DNA of 33,527 bases from JAVHLK01 sp043806215 (GTDB lineage Bacteria; Desulfobacterota; Desulfomonilia; Desulfomonilales; Desulfomonilaceae), in contig JAZDHD010000030.1 in NCBI GenBank assembly GCA_043806215.1, forward strand, positions 1-33,527, written 5' to 3'. The position numbers and the translations under genes were made by a program. Below the pieces are notes generated by a model. It was not told where the DNA came from. It saw nothing but the letters and a program-made list of their open reading frames with translations, and searched no databases. Position 1 is the stretch's first letter. Each line of letters opens with the position of its first letter. Below are positions 1 through 7,991 of the stretch, piece by piece.

Positions 1-14
1 GGAGGATGACGATT

Positions 15-1082
15 ATGCCGAATCCGGAGGCTGCAACGGATCGAACGTGCGGAGAAGAGAGCCCCGGGTACGTGAGGCTTTCCCTGGCTGCGGCCATGAC
101 CTTGGGGTTTGCCAAGGGCCTGTTCTACCGGAACGCGCGCCTTGGCTGCATCAATCTCCTGCTGACCTATTCCGACGGATGCAAGGCCAACTGCGCGTTC
201 TGCGGGCTTGCCGCCGAACGGGAGCGGAAAACCGCCGGCGGGAGCTTCATCCGGGTTCCCTGGAGAACATTCCCCACCGACTCCGTCATCGCTGCAATCG
301 AGACCGCGCCCGACCATGTCGGCAGGGTGTGTATCTCCATGATCACGCATCCCCGGTGCAGACGCGACGTCCTCGACATTTGCCGCAGTATAGGGCTGCA
401 AACCGGCATATCGGTATCTCTGCTGATTTCCCCTTCGGTGCTCCTTCGGGATGATTTGCAGGCAATGAAGGACGCCGGAGCCGACCGGATCGGAGTGGCC
501 ATAGACGGTGCAACCAAAGAGATCTTCGACAGATACCGCGGAAAACCCGTGGGTGGCCCCCACGACTGGAAACGGTACTGGAACGTGTACGAGGAAAGCC
601 TCCGGGTTTTCGGGGAAGGCATGGCAGGCGTCCACCTCATCTGCGGCCTGGGCGAGACCGAGCAGGAAATGGTTTCCGCCATGTATAGGGCCCGCGACAT
701 GGGAGGGTGTACTCACCTCTTCTCCTTCTTCCCCGAGGCCGGATCGGCCATGGAGCACCACTCCCCGCCTCCCATGGGATCGTACCGAAGGATCCAGCTT
801 GCACGATGGTTGATCGATACCGATAAGGCGCGGATTCGCGATATGGAATTCGACGGATCCGGCAGAATCCGCGGATTCGGCGTGCCCCGTGAAGACATCG
901 AGAAGGCCGTTGCCTCCGGTGAACCATTCGAGACCTCGGGCTGTCCCGGGCCGGACGGCAAGGTTGCGTGCAACCGGCCATACGGCAATGAAAAACCGGG
1001 GCCCGGAATAAGGAACTTTCCCTTCCCTCCGGAAGAAGAGGACATAGCCCGTGTCCGACACGACCTTGAGGATTATGGCTGA
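15..1082 (+). CDS. Radical SAM protein, COG2516 type (biotin-synthase-related; possible LipS-type lipoyl synthase component)
   Basis: A radical SAM enzyme of 355 residues. The cluster-binding motif CKANCAFC (C-x3-C-x2-C) lies at about residues 56-63. It is followed by an SFIRVPW stretch, RVCISMITHPR, and a C-terminal block GCPGPDGKVACNRPYGNEK ending in a RNFPF motif. From memory these blocks are typical of COG2516, annotated as biotin-synthase-related, which includes the two-protein LipS1/LipS2 lipoyl synthases of archaea and some Desulfobacterota. It is not BioB; a true bioB lies at 9267. I chose the ATG at 15 because GGAGG at 1-5 then has a 9-base spacing; the in-frame ATG at 6 abuts it. 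A LipS partner or lipoate ligase could lie left of the window and would decide the role. Radical SAM is near certain; lipoyl synthase is an inference. Confidence 0.85.
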   Translation: MPNPEAATDRTCGEESPGYVRLSLAAAMTLGFAKGLFYRNARLGCINLLLTYSDGCKANCAFCGLAAERERKTAGGSFIRVPWRTFPTDSVIAAIETAPDHVGRVCISMITHPRCRRDVLDICRSIGLQTGISVSLLISPSVLLRDDLQAMKDAGADRIGVAIDGATKEIFDRYRGKPVGGPHDWKRYWNVYEESLRVFGEGMAGVHLICGLGETEQEMVSAMYRARDMGGCTHLFSFFPEAGSAMEHHSPPPMGSYRRIQLARWLIDTDKARIRDMEFDGSGRIRGFGVPREDIEKAVASGEPFETSGCPGPDGKVACNRPYGNEKPGPGIRNFPFPPEEEDIARVRHDLEDYG

Positions 1083-1090
1083 GTATCCCG

Positions 1091-1352
1091 TTTCCTAATT
1101 TCGGTCGCACATTTTCGTAGGATGTGGTGAATCCCGCTTTCAGCGGGATGAACCGTCCCGCGGGACGCGGGATTCGCTGTTGAGATTGCCACGCCCTCCC
1201 AAAGCCTCGGGCTCGCAATGACATGGTCCAGCGTGGTGCCGTGACCGAAACCGCTTGCAGCCACAAGATGTCATTGCGAGGAGCGCAGTCCCGCGCAGAA
1301 CGCGGGAAAGCAATCTCAGCGCGAAAAACCCGTGACCGTATTTACGCCATGG
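1091..1352. repeat. Intergenic repeat cluster (fragments of the interspersed family plus hairpins)
   Basis: The space 1083-1653 has no gene I can support. Positions 1091-1120 carry the TCGGTCGCACATTTTCGT module that recurs at about 4394, 5845 and 8014. Positions 1131-1149 form a 7-bp hairpin (ATCCCGC/GCGGGAT) that may end the radical SAM transcript, though no T-tract follows. Positions 1155-1166 are the palindrome GTCCCGCGGGAC. Positions 1334-1352 (GACCGTATTTACGCCATGG) recur with one change at 8167-8185. The rest, 1353-1640, shows nothing clear. Confidence 0.7.
1181..1318. repeat. Inverted pair of TCATTGCGAG...GCAATCTC repeats
   Basis: One copy on the plus strand runs from ATGTCATTGCGAGGAGCG (about 1269) to GCAATCTCA (about 1318). 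A second copy lies in the opposite orientation at 1181-1224, starting TGAGATTGCC and ending TCGCAATGACAT. The outer and inner cores match between the copies while the middle differs. The type, a TCATTGCGAGGAGC...GCAATCTC core, is a common dispersed intergenic repeat of Desulfobacterota and related genomes, from memory. As an RNA the two copies could pair into one long hairpin. Confidence 0.7.
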
Positions 1353-1653
1353 AGCACGTAGTGTAGAGGTCTCGAAGACACCGGCTGGCCGAGTGGTCGA
1401 TTCGACAACGTCCGGGCAAGGCCCGTGACGTCTTCACATCACTGTCTCGAACTCGAGCCGGCCGAGCCGATCGTTTCAGGTCTTTCTCTTATTCACGCCG
1501 TCATCACATCGTTGCCGGCCACGCCATTCGAAAAGCGGTCCGCCGGCTTTGAACCGGCACTGGACGCGGCCGGTTTTGCATGAACCCGGATGCCTTTGGC
1601 CGTCAAGGTTGCAGCCTTCACGGAAGAAATCCACTGGAAGTAAGGAGGGGACG

Positions 1654-2121
1654 ATGATCTCTATCAATGTCAACGGCAAGGACTATCGTGTCGATGTTCC
1701 GTCGGACACTCCCTTGCTCTGGGTCATCAGGGACGAACTGAAACTCACCGGAACGAAATATGCCTGCGGTGTCGGTGAGTGCGGGTCCTGTACGGTTCAC
1801 ATCGACGGCAAGGCTCAACGGTCGTGCACGCTCCCGGTGGGAGACGTCAATGGAGCCAAGATTACCACCATCGAAGGCCTCGGCGAGGATCATCCGGTGA
1901 AAAAGGCCTGGATTCAAGAGCAGGTGGTTCAATGCGGATACTGCCAGCCGGGTATCATGATGGAGGTGGCCTCCCTCATGGCCGAAGGCCCCAAACCCGA
2001 TGTAGACAAGATCGTCGGAGCTTTGGACGACGTGATTTGCCGGTGCGGCACCCATCCCCGCATCAAGAAAGGTGTGAGGAAGGCCGTAGAGATCATGGGA
2101 AAAGAGGGGAGGCAATCATGA
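1654..2121 (+). CDS. Xanthine-dehydrogenase-family iron-sulfur subunit (IorA-like)
   Basis: The [2Fe-2S] electron-transfer subunit of a molybdenum hydroxylase, 155 residues, the usual length for isoquinoline 1-oxidoreductase alpha (IorA) and related subunits. The plant-ferredoxin-type cluster is bound by C38, C43, C46 and C58 (motif CGVGECGSC), and the second cluster by C94, C97, C129 and C131 (motifs QCGYCQPG and CRCGTHPRI). The start at 1654 has AGGAGG at 1643-1648; a longer reading frame begins upstream but lacks a ribosome site. Its stop overlaps the start of the large subunit (ATGA), so the two are translationally coupled. It has no export signal of its own and probably travels with the Tat-tagged large subunit. 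Confidence 0.93.
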   Translation: MISINVNGKDYRVDVPSDTPLLWVIRDELKLTGTKYACGVGECGSCTVHIDGKAQRSCTLPVGDVNGAKITTIEGLGEDHPVKKAWIQEQVVQCGYCQPGIMMEVASLMAEGPKPDVDKIVGALDDVICRCGTHPRIKKGVRKAVEIMGKEGRQS

Positions 2122-4286
2122 CAACATCCTTTTCACGCCGTGAGTTTCTCAAAGGGTCCCTGGCCGCCGGCGGTTTGACCATGATCGCCGTGCTGACTCC
2201 AACGGGAGTGAAGTTGGCAAACGCCTCGGGCACCGAGGGGGAAACGGCCGGGCTGCAACCCTTCGCTTATTATGTCGTAACCCCGGAAAACATCGTCAAG
2301 ATCATGGTCCCGAGTTCCGAAATGGGGCAAGGGATTCGGACTACCCTTCCCATGATCGTTGCGGACGAGCTCGAAGCGGACTGGGACAAGGTGGAGATCT
2401 TGCAGGCACCCGCAGCCGACGCGTTCAAGAGCCCGATTCTGAACATGCAGATGACCGTGGCAAGTGCGAGCACAAGGGGCTGGTACATGCCCTTGAGGAA
2501 GGCGGGGGCCGCCGGCCGGGCCATGCTCACCGAGGCGGCCGCGAAGAAATGGAATGTGCCCGTTTCGGAGTGCAAGGCCGAGAAAGGTGCGGTGCGGCAC
2601 GACAAGTCCAAGAAAAGTCTGAGTTACGGCGAGTTGGCAAACGACGCGGCAAAGCTTCCCGTCCCCAAGGACACCCCCCTCAAGAAGGATGCCGAATTCA
2701 GGTACATAGGCAAGTACATGCCCAGGACGGACATCCCCGAGAAGGTGAGCGGCAAGGCGGTCTTCGGCTATGACGTGAATCTCCCGGACCTCCACTTCGC
2801 AGTTCTTTCCCGTCCCCCGGCATACGGCGCCAAGCCGGAATCCTTTGATGAGAAAGCGGCCATGGGAGTGGACGGCGTAGCCAAGGTCGTACCGACTCCA
2901 TTTGGGGTGGCCGTGTGCGCGAAAAGCCTCCACGCGGCTCAGAAAGGACGTGACGCACTCAACGTGAAGTGGAGTCCGGGATCACATCCGGATTTGGATA
3001 CCGCGTCGCTTGAAAAGAATCTCCGGGGCCTTCTGGACAAACCCGGTGTCAACGCCTTCACCAGAGGCGATCCTAAGAAGGCTCTGGGGGAGGCTAAGAA
3101 GGTATTCGAGGCCGAGTATTACATCCCATGTGTCGCCCACGTCACCATGGAGCCCATGAACTTCACGGCCCACGTGCAAAAAGACCGCTGCGATCTCTAC
3201 GGTCCGACTCAGGCACAGACAATAACTCAGGGCATTGCGGCGAAAGTCTCGGGCCTGCCTCCGGAAAAGATTTCCATCAACACCACGCTGCTCGGTTGCG
3301 GGTTGGGCCGCAGGGCCCGTCCGGAATTTGCCATTGAAGCGATTATCGCGTCCAAGGCCCTGGGTAAGCCGGTAAAGGTGCTCTATAGCCGGGAAGAGGA
3401 CATCAAGGGCGATTTCTTCCGAGCGCCCATGACTCACAGGATCAAGGCAGGACTGGACGACAAGGGCGACCTGATCGCCTGGGACCACAAAACCGCGAGC
3501 ATCTCCATCTCGAAGGGCATGGGTATGCCCCTGAAAGACGGGGTTGACGGCTACCTCCTGTGGGGTCTCGTCGACACCGATCAGTCGCCGTACAGATGCC
3601 CCATGGCATACACCATACCCAACTACTCGGTCGATCTGGTCCTCTCGGACCTGCCTGTTCCCGTCACTCCGTGGCGCTCCGTCCAGAATGCTCCCAATGC
3701 CTTTGCCACAGAGTCTTTCATTGACGAACTGGCCCACCTTGCCGGGAAGGATCCGCTGGAATTCCGTCTGCAAGTCCTGAAGGACAACAAACGAGCGTCT
3801 CATGTTCTCAAGACCCTCGCGCAGAAATCCAATTGGGGGAAACCGTTGCCCGAGGGGAGAGGACGCGGCATCGCGCAGCACTACTGCTTTGGAACCTCCA
3901 TTGCTCAGGTCGTTGAAGTATCCGTGGAGAAGGACGGCACGATCAAGGTCCACCGGGTGGACGCGGCCGTGGACTGCGGACCCGTGGTCAATCCCGACGC
4001 TCTGATAGCCCAGATCGAAGGAGCGGTGACTATGGCATTGAGCACGGCCCTGTTCGAAGAAGTGCAGTTTGCCAAGGGTGGTGTTGCATCGGATAACTTC
4101 GGGGATTATCGAGTCATTCGCATGAGTGAGGTCCCGGAGATCAACGTGCACATGATCGAGAACAACGATCCGGCCATGATGGGAGGGATTGGTGAGCCGG
4201 GGGTTACCCCTCTTGCCCCGGCCGTCGCCAACGCGGTCTTCAACGTCACGGGAAAACGGATTCGGCGCATGCCGGTGAAACTGTAA
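2118..4286 (+). CDS. Molybdopterin-binding hydroxylase large subunit, Tat-exported (IorB-like)
   Basis: The molybdopterin-cytosine-dinucleotide catalytic subunit, 722 residues, similar in length to isoquinoline 1-oxidoreductase beta. The N-terminus carries a twin-arginine signal (SRREFLKG at about residues 6-13) followed by a hydrophobic stretch, so the enzyme probably acts in the periplasm or at the outer face of the membrane. The active-site glutamate lies in GGIGEPG near the C-terminus. No FAD subunit gene is adjacent, as expected for the IorAB/aldehyde-dehydrogenase class that passes electrons to cytochromes; no cytochrome gene is in view. The substrate (aldehyde or N-heterocycle) cannot be told from sequence. 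It overlaps the small-subunit gene by 4 bases. Confidence 0.9.
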   Translation: MTTSFSRREFLKGSLAAGGLTMIAVLTPTGVKLANASGTEGETAGLQPFAYYVVTPENIVKIMVPSSEMGQGIRTTLPMIVADELEADWDKVEILQAPAADAFKSPILNMQMTVASASTRGWYMPLRKAGAAGRAMLTEAAAKKWNVPVSECKAEKGAVRHDKSKKSLSYGELANDAAKLPVPKDTPLKKDAEFRYIGKYMPRTDIPEKVSGKAVFGYDVNLPDLHFAVLSRPPAYGAKPESFDEKAAMGVDGVAKVVPTPFGVAVCAKSLHAAQKGRDALNVKWSPGSHPDLDTASLEKNLRGLLDKPGVNAFTRGDPKKALGEAKKVFEAEYYIPCVAHVTMEPMNFTAHVQKDRCDLYGPTQAQTITQGIAAKVSGLPPEKISINTTLLGCGLGRRARPEFAIEAIIASKALGKPVKVLYSREEDIKGDFFRAPMTHRIKAGLDDKGDLIAWDHKTASISISKGMGMPLKDGVDGYLLWGLVDTDQSPYRCPMAYTIPNYSVDLVLSDLPVPVTPWRSVQNAPNAFATESFIDELAHLAGKDPLEFRLQVLKDNKRASHVLKTLAQKSNWGKPLPEGRGRGIAQHYCFGTSIAQVVEVSVEKDGTIKVHRVDAAVDCGPVVNPDALIAQIEGAVTMALSTALFEEVQFAKGGVASDNFGDYRVIRMSEVPEINVHMIENNDPAMMGGIGEPGVTPLAPAVANAVFNVTGKRIRRMPVKL

Positions 4287-4289
4287 ACG

Positions 4290-4334
4290 TTCCGGCCCCC
4301 TGCCCTACTTTCAGTGGGAGCGGGGGGCCGGGAA
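4290..4334 (+). terminator. GC-rich hairpin after the molybdenum hydroxylase genes
   Basis: Arms TTCCGGCCCCC (4290-4300) and GGGGGCCGGGAA (4323-4334) pair with a single bulged base, starting 3 bases after the stop codon. No T-tract follows, so this is either a factor-assisted terminator or a stabilising 3' hairpin. A second small hairpin, GGGAAC/GTTCCC, follows directly. Confidence 0.5.
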
Positions 4335-4370
4335 CAGAAGACCGGTTCCCGGCTTGCGAAGGGTAGACGC

Positions 4371-4525
4371 CTTAGTGCTTCGTTTCCCAAATACGGTCGC
4401 ACATTTTCGTCTCGCTGCCGGTTCGGGTGCCGGCAAGAACAAGATCCGGGCACGGAGGCCCGGGCTACGAAAGAACTCAGCGAGACTCCAAGAGCCTTAG
4501 TGGGACGGGCGTCCCTGCCCGTCGT
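4371..4525 (+). repeat. Interspersed palindromic intergenic repeat, copy 1
   Basis: First of three close copies in the window (others at 5834-6061 and 7992-8185). It has the CGGTCGCACATTTTCGT module, then a hairpin CCGGGCACGGAGGCCCGGG at 4446-4464 followed by CTACGAAAG, and then GGGACGGGCGTCCCTGCCCGTC near 4501-4522, which is itself palindromic. A different common repeat fragment, GGTAGGGGCGACCGG followed by GGTCGCCC, lies at about 4621-4646. The whole space 4335-4676 is repeat-derived and the open frames across it are repeat shadows. Confidence 0.85.
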
Positions 4526-4676
4526 CTCCCCGGCGCAGGCCGGGGTCCAGGAAGACAAGACTGGTTCGCGGCCTTTTGCCGGATTACAGACACCTGTATC
4601 TTCCAGTCTCTGCACGGTCTTGGTAGGGGCGACCGGCGGTCGCCCACGGGCGAATGCCTCTCACATATCCCAATGA

Positions 4677-5765
4677 TTAGCAAGATTCTCGCGTTGAAGA
4701 TTCTCCTCTCCCGCTGCCGTTGAGAATATCCACGACAAAGATGTCGGGCCGGCAGTACGTTCTCACCATGAGTCCGGCTGCGCCAATGCCGCTTGAGACG
4801 AACAAGTGAGTCTGGTTTACTACGAAGTGGCCACGATCGAAGCGTCTGCCGTACACCGATGGGACAACGATCGGTCCCGCGAATGGAACCCGGATCTGTC
4901 CGCCATGGTAATGCCCCGAAAAAACGATGTCCGCGTTGGAATCGGCAAGTCTGTAGATGTTGTCGGGAGTGTGAGAGAGCACGAGATTGAGCGTGCCGTT
5001 TTGGGAAGTTTTGATGCCCTTTTCACGTGTGCCCCAAGGATAGTCGTACCCGGAGACGGTCACTTCCCGACCGCGGACCCTGACGGTCACCGATTCGTTG
5101 GTGAGAAGCCGAAGCCCCCGGTCTTTCACCACGTTGCCGATCATTTCCCGATTCGCCCAGTAGTCATGATTGCCCAGGACTGCATAGTTTTCAATACCGG
5201 CAATGGGTCGAAGTACTTCACGCAGTGCGGGCACGCAATCGATGTTGGTAACAAAATCCCCCGTAAAAACGGCAAGGTCCGGTTCTATTTGCTCCGCGGT
5301 TTCGAGCACGCGTCGATAGTACTCAGCGGGTACCCCGGAGTCGGCATGCAGATCCGTGAGATGAACAATGCGCAGCGGTTGGCCGCCCCATTTCGGGTGG
5401 TGTACCTCGAATCGCCGCGTCACCAGGTCCGTGGTGGTGATGGGATTGGATAGTCCCGGAGTGGTATGCGGAATCGATTCAATGGGCTTACTCCCGGCAC
5501 ATGAGCGCCGGAGAAAAGCCTGGCGTGCTTCACCCGCCAGGATGAAGCACAGGACCGTTGCTGGGGCAAGGAGCCAAGGGAAACGATGCAGCCATAGGCC
5601 GGCAATGGCGGCGCTCCCACACATCGCAAGAAAAGCTGCCAGGATTACGGGGAGTTTCGCCCTTCCCATAGGGAGAAGAATCAGAAACCGATTGAGCACG
5701 ACCAGGAAGACGCACAACCCCGCAGCGCCATAAAGCAGAAGAGACCCTATCTGTGGTGCCGACAT
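4677..5765 (-). CDS. Membrane-anchored metallophosphoesterase (YkuE/LpxG-like)
   Basis: A calcineurin-like phosphoesterase of 362 residues. Three or so hydrophobic segments fill the first 90 residues, then the catalytic domain shows the family metal-binding motifs in order: HLTDLHADSG, FTGDF, LGNHDYW, LSHTPDN and SGHYHGGQ. This layout (short membrane region plus one phosphoesterase domain) matches YkuE-type proteins and the UDP-2,3-diacylglucosamine pyrophosphatase LpxG; which substrate it uses cannot be decided here. The start at 5765 has only a weak AAGGA. Both flanks are filled with palindromic repeats, so it is probably transcribed alone. Confidence 0.88.
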   Translation of the reverse strand: MSAPQIGSLLLYGAAGLCVFLVVLNRFLILLPMGRAKLPVILAAFLAMCGSAAIAGLWLHRFPWLLAPATVLCFILAGEARQAFLRRSCAGSKPIESIPHTTPGLSNPITTTDLVTRRFEVHHPKWGGQPLRIVHLTDLHADSGVPAEYYRRVLETAEQIEPDLAVFTGDFVTNIDCVPALREVLRPIAGIENYAVLGNHDYWANREMIGNVVKDRGLRLLTNESVTVRVRGREVTVSGYDYPWGTREKGIKTSQNGTLNLVLSHTPDNIYRLADSNADIVFSGHYHGGQIRVPFAGPIVVPSVYGRRFDRGHFVVNQTHLFVSSGIGAAGLMVRTYCRPDIFVVDILNGSGRGESSTRESC

Positions 5766-5833
5766 ATTCGTCTGGAATTCCTTTATGAAACCGTATTACA
5801 CATTTCACAGGCTGGTCATCTCGACTAAGGCAG

Positions 5834-6061
5834 CATTTCATAAGTTCGGTCGCACATTTTCGTCTCGCTGCCGGTTCGGGTGCCGGCAAGAACAAGATCC
5901 GGGCACGGAGGCCCGGGCTACGAAAGACGGAGACCAGGGCCCGTCGTACATCGTGGGACGGGCGTCCCTGCCCGTCTTCTTCAAGGGCGGGCCTCCGTGC
6001 CCGTCTTCTTCGTGGGGCGGGCCTCTTGCCCGTCACTGACAGTCCCGCGGAGCGCGGGACT
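5834..6061 (+). repeat. Interspersed palindromic intergenic repeat, copy 2, with a short tandem expansion
   Basis: It is nearly identical to copy 1 over its first 90 bases (the CGGTCGCACATTTTCGT module, the CCGGGCACGGAGGCCCGGG hairpin, CTACGAAAG). It then carries three successive units of about 29 bases of the form GGGCGGGCCTCCGTGCCCGTC at 5953-6040, and ends in an 8-bp hairpin AGTCCCGC/GCGGGACT at 6041-6061. The hairpin lies 70 bases downstream of the minus-strand reductase gene and may help end its transcript. Confidence 0.85.
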
Positions 6062-6131
6062 GTCCCACCATGCCGAGGGCCGGGAAGGGTTCAGGTTGTA
6101 CGACCACTTCCAAGAAGATCGACTCCGAAGC

Positions 6132-7049
6132 TCAATGCCGTTGCTCCAACACGTGGATAATGCTCAACAACATCTGGTTGGCCGGTGTCGGGATGCCATG
6201 CTTCCCGCCCAGATCGACCACCTTTCCCGCGAACATCTCGACCTCGGTCTTGCGTCCCGCCTCGATATCCTGCAGCATCGAAGTCTTACCTTGGGGAGAT
6301 AGGGATTTCAGTACCCCAAACCAATCGGTGAGGTCATCGTCTCCCAGGTTAACGCCTTCATGTCGGGCAAGCACGATGACCTCGCGCATCAGCGTTTCCA
6401 TCAAAGCCTGAGCGTCCCGCGACGATTGAAAGACCCCGTAGGGTACCCGCATGACCGCGGATGCCTGATTGATTCCCACGTTAATCATGAACTTCCACCA
6501 CAGCATGCGCATCATGTCGGTCGGTATCTCGGATGCGATTCCCGCCCGCTCGAACGCGTTGCGGACCGTCAGGACCCGTTCGCGGGGAACGGTATTGTCC
6601 GCCTCACCAAAATAGATTTTTCCCTGATTGGTATAGGTGACCGAGTTGCCCTCACGAATCGCATCGATGCCCACGGCAACGGCATAGAGCACCTTGTCCA
6701 TGCCATAGATGGAGCCGAGGTATTCTTCGCTGTCGAGTCCGTTCATAACCGAAATAATAGTCGTGTGCTCGCCGACCCGGTTCTTCAAATCATGGCCTGC
6801 ATCCGGGAGGTGGTGGCTCTTGAGGGCCACAATGATGAGATCCGCCGGAGTGCCGGCATCGTCGGGGTGAACCACCGGAATTGAATGGTGTTTCCCATTG
6901 ACGACCACGCCGACGGCCTTCAGTTGGTCATATCGTCCATCCCGGGCGACGAATACGGGTGAAAATCCCGACGCTTCGGCAAACATTGCCGCGTAGGCCG
7001 CTCCCATTGCGCCTGCCCCAAGTATGGCTACGTTCGTTATCTCCTTCAA
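6132..7049 (-). CDS. 2-dehydropantoate 2-reductase (ketopantoate reductase) family protein
   Basis: An NAD(P)H-dependent reductase of 305 residues, the usual PanE length. The Rossmann motif GAGAMG is at residues 11-16, and the helix with the likely catalytic lysine is WWKFMINVGINQ at about residues 186-197. The C-terminal all-helical ApbA domain ends with the pattern GIPTPANQ. The family reduces ketopantoate to pantoate for coenzyme A synthesis, but many paralogues act on other 2-keto acids, and no pan genes are nearby, so I give no symbol. The start is TTG at 7049, supported by GGAGG 5 bases upstream; no ATG or GTG fits better. Confidence 0.85.
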   Translation of the reverse strand: MKEITNVAILGAGAMGAAYAAMFAEASGFSPVFVARDGRYDQLKAVGVVVNGKHHSIPVVHPDDAGTPADLIIVALKSHHLPDAGHDLKNRVGEHTTIISVMNGLDSEEYLGSIYGMDKVLYAVAVGIDAIREGNSVTYTNQGKIYFGEADNTVPRERVLTVRNAFERAGIASEIPTDMMRMLWWKFMINVGINQASAVMRVPYGVFQSSRDAQALMETLMREVIVLARHEGVNLGDDDLTDWFGVLKSLSPQGKTSMLQDIEAGRKTEVEMFAGKVVDLGGKHGIPTPANQMLLSIIHVLEQRH

Positions 7050-7280
7050 CGGTTCCTCCGGTTGGATAAATCAGTAACCCAAAGACCCTTTTTGGCACGT
7101 TCGCTCAGTATTTTCAATCGGGAATTCACGGACCGGCATGCCGACGGGAATGCCGATAGCGCGGGAGGCAAGATTGCTTGAGCCATTTCACCGCTGCATT
7201 CAAGAAACACTTCGGATTTCTCCCCAGAAATATCCTCCGGAGGCAGCCTGCAGACCAACCAGTCCCCTTGCTTGTCGGCC

Positions 7281-7571
7281 CTATATTCGGTCTTCCCAAT
7301 AATCGGGCTCTCTGTGCTGGTTCGCAATGGCCACAACGAGTATTTCACCAGGCAGGACCTGGTAGATAATTCCGTAAGGAAAACGGTGTGTTTGTCCCCG
7401 TCTCGATCTTCTTGAACAAGCATTCCAAGCTTCAGGAAATGTGGCAATTCGGTCCAGGACTTTCAGCACTTCAGAGAGAAAATCATCACCAAGACCCGGT
7501 GACTTCAAGTTGTAATATTGGACGGCTTCATCAGGCTCAATCTCGGCAGTTTCCAGAAAGCGGATGCGCAT
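7281..7571 (-). CDS. RelE/ParE-family toxin
   Basis: A 96-residue protein with the ParE pattern: an N-terminal helix pair (AVQYYNLKSPGLGDDF), a central EVLKVLDRIATFPE helix, and a C-terminal sheet with RFPYGIIYQV and VVAIANQHREPDYW. Family members are mRNA interferases or gyrase poisons; the DDF/EVL form followed by the YGIIY strand is usual for the ParE branch. It starts 8 bases after the stop of the antitoxin gene, the normal order for this module type. Chromosomal copies can be addiction remnants; the reading frame here is intact. Confidence 0.9.
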   Translation of the reverse strand: MRIRFLETAEIEPDEAVQYYNLKSPGLGDDFLSEVLKVLDRIATFPEAWNACSRRSRRGQTHRFPYGIIYQVLPGEILVVAIANQHREPDYWEDRI

Positions 7572-7579
7572 GTCTCATC

Positions 7580-7792
7580 CTATGCATACTTCCTGAGCAC
7601 CTGCTCCAATGTGACAGCCTTGATCTTCCCCTCTTCGTAGGCGTCGATTCGACTTTCCGCCTCTCTCGCCCACATCTCCTCGATTTCCACGTCCGGTTTG
7701 TCGAGACTCAAGAGCAGCTTGTCAATCAACTCGGCTATTTGAGCCGGGTTCAGAGTCAGTGCTTCTCTCAACACTTTGTTCGGGTCAGCCAT
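7580..7792 (-). CDS. Addiction-module antitoxin (short helical type)
   Basis: A 70-residue acidic, helical protein beginning MADPNKVLREALTLNP and containing AELIDKLLLSLD and an EEMWAREAESRIDAYEEGK segment. This is the pattern of the unstable antitoxin family annotated as addiction module component. The ATG at 7792 has a plausible ribosome site (AAAGGGA, 6-8 bases upstream), whereas the longer frame adds an unrelated arginine-rich leader. It precedes the ParE-like toxin by 8 bases on the same strand and would bind and repress both the toxin and the shared promoter. Confidence 0.88.
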   Translation of the reverse strand: MADPNKVLREALTLNPAQIAELIDKLLLSLDKPDVEIEEMWAREAESRIDAYEEGKIKAVTLEQVLRKYA

Positions 7793-7946
7793 CTTACGTC
7801 CCTTTTGTTCATGAATGGTGAAGGAGAAATGGGCCGGGCGTAAGCTTGAACGGCCACATGCCGCGGCTCGCATAGTTTACCCGTTCCCAGGCCTCTCGGT
7901 TGATTCGGCCGTCTCTCGAATGTCTTGGCCCCTTATTCTACTCTTA

Positions 7947-7975
7947 TACGTATGGCATCGTCCCTCCTTGGTCAA
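7947..7975 (-). promoter_or_regulatory. Candidate promoter for the toxin-antitoxin pair
   Basis: On the minus strand TTGACC (7970-7975) lies 17 bases from TACGTA (7947-7952), about 155 bases upstream of the antitoxin start. The -10 match is poor, so this is tentative. Confidence 0.3.
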
Positions 7976-7991
7976 GGCTTTCTTGAATGTC

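Noticed and set aside
1386..1402. tRNA-like D-arm sequence GGCCGAGTGGTCGA
   Set aside because: It looks like the start of a Ser or Leu tRNA, but no acceptor stem, anticodon stem or proper T-arm follows at the right distances.
7046..7447. 133-codon minus-strand frame between the ParE-like toxin and the reductase gene
   Set aside because: Its first half overlaps the toxin gene in another frame and it has no ribosome site. The last 80 codons could be a remnant of something, but no motif supports it. The gap 7050-7280 is best left as unassigned.
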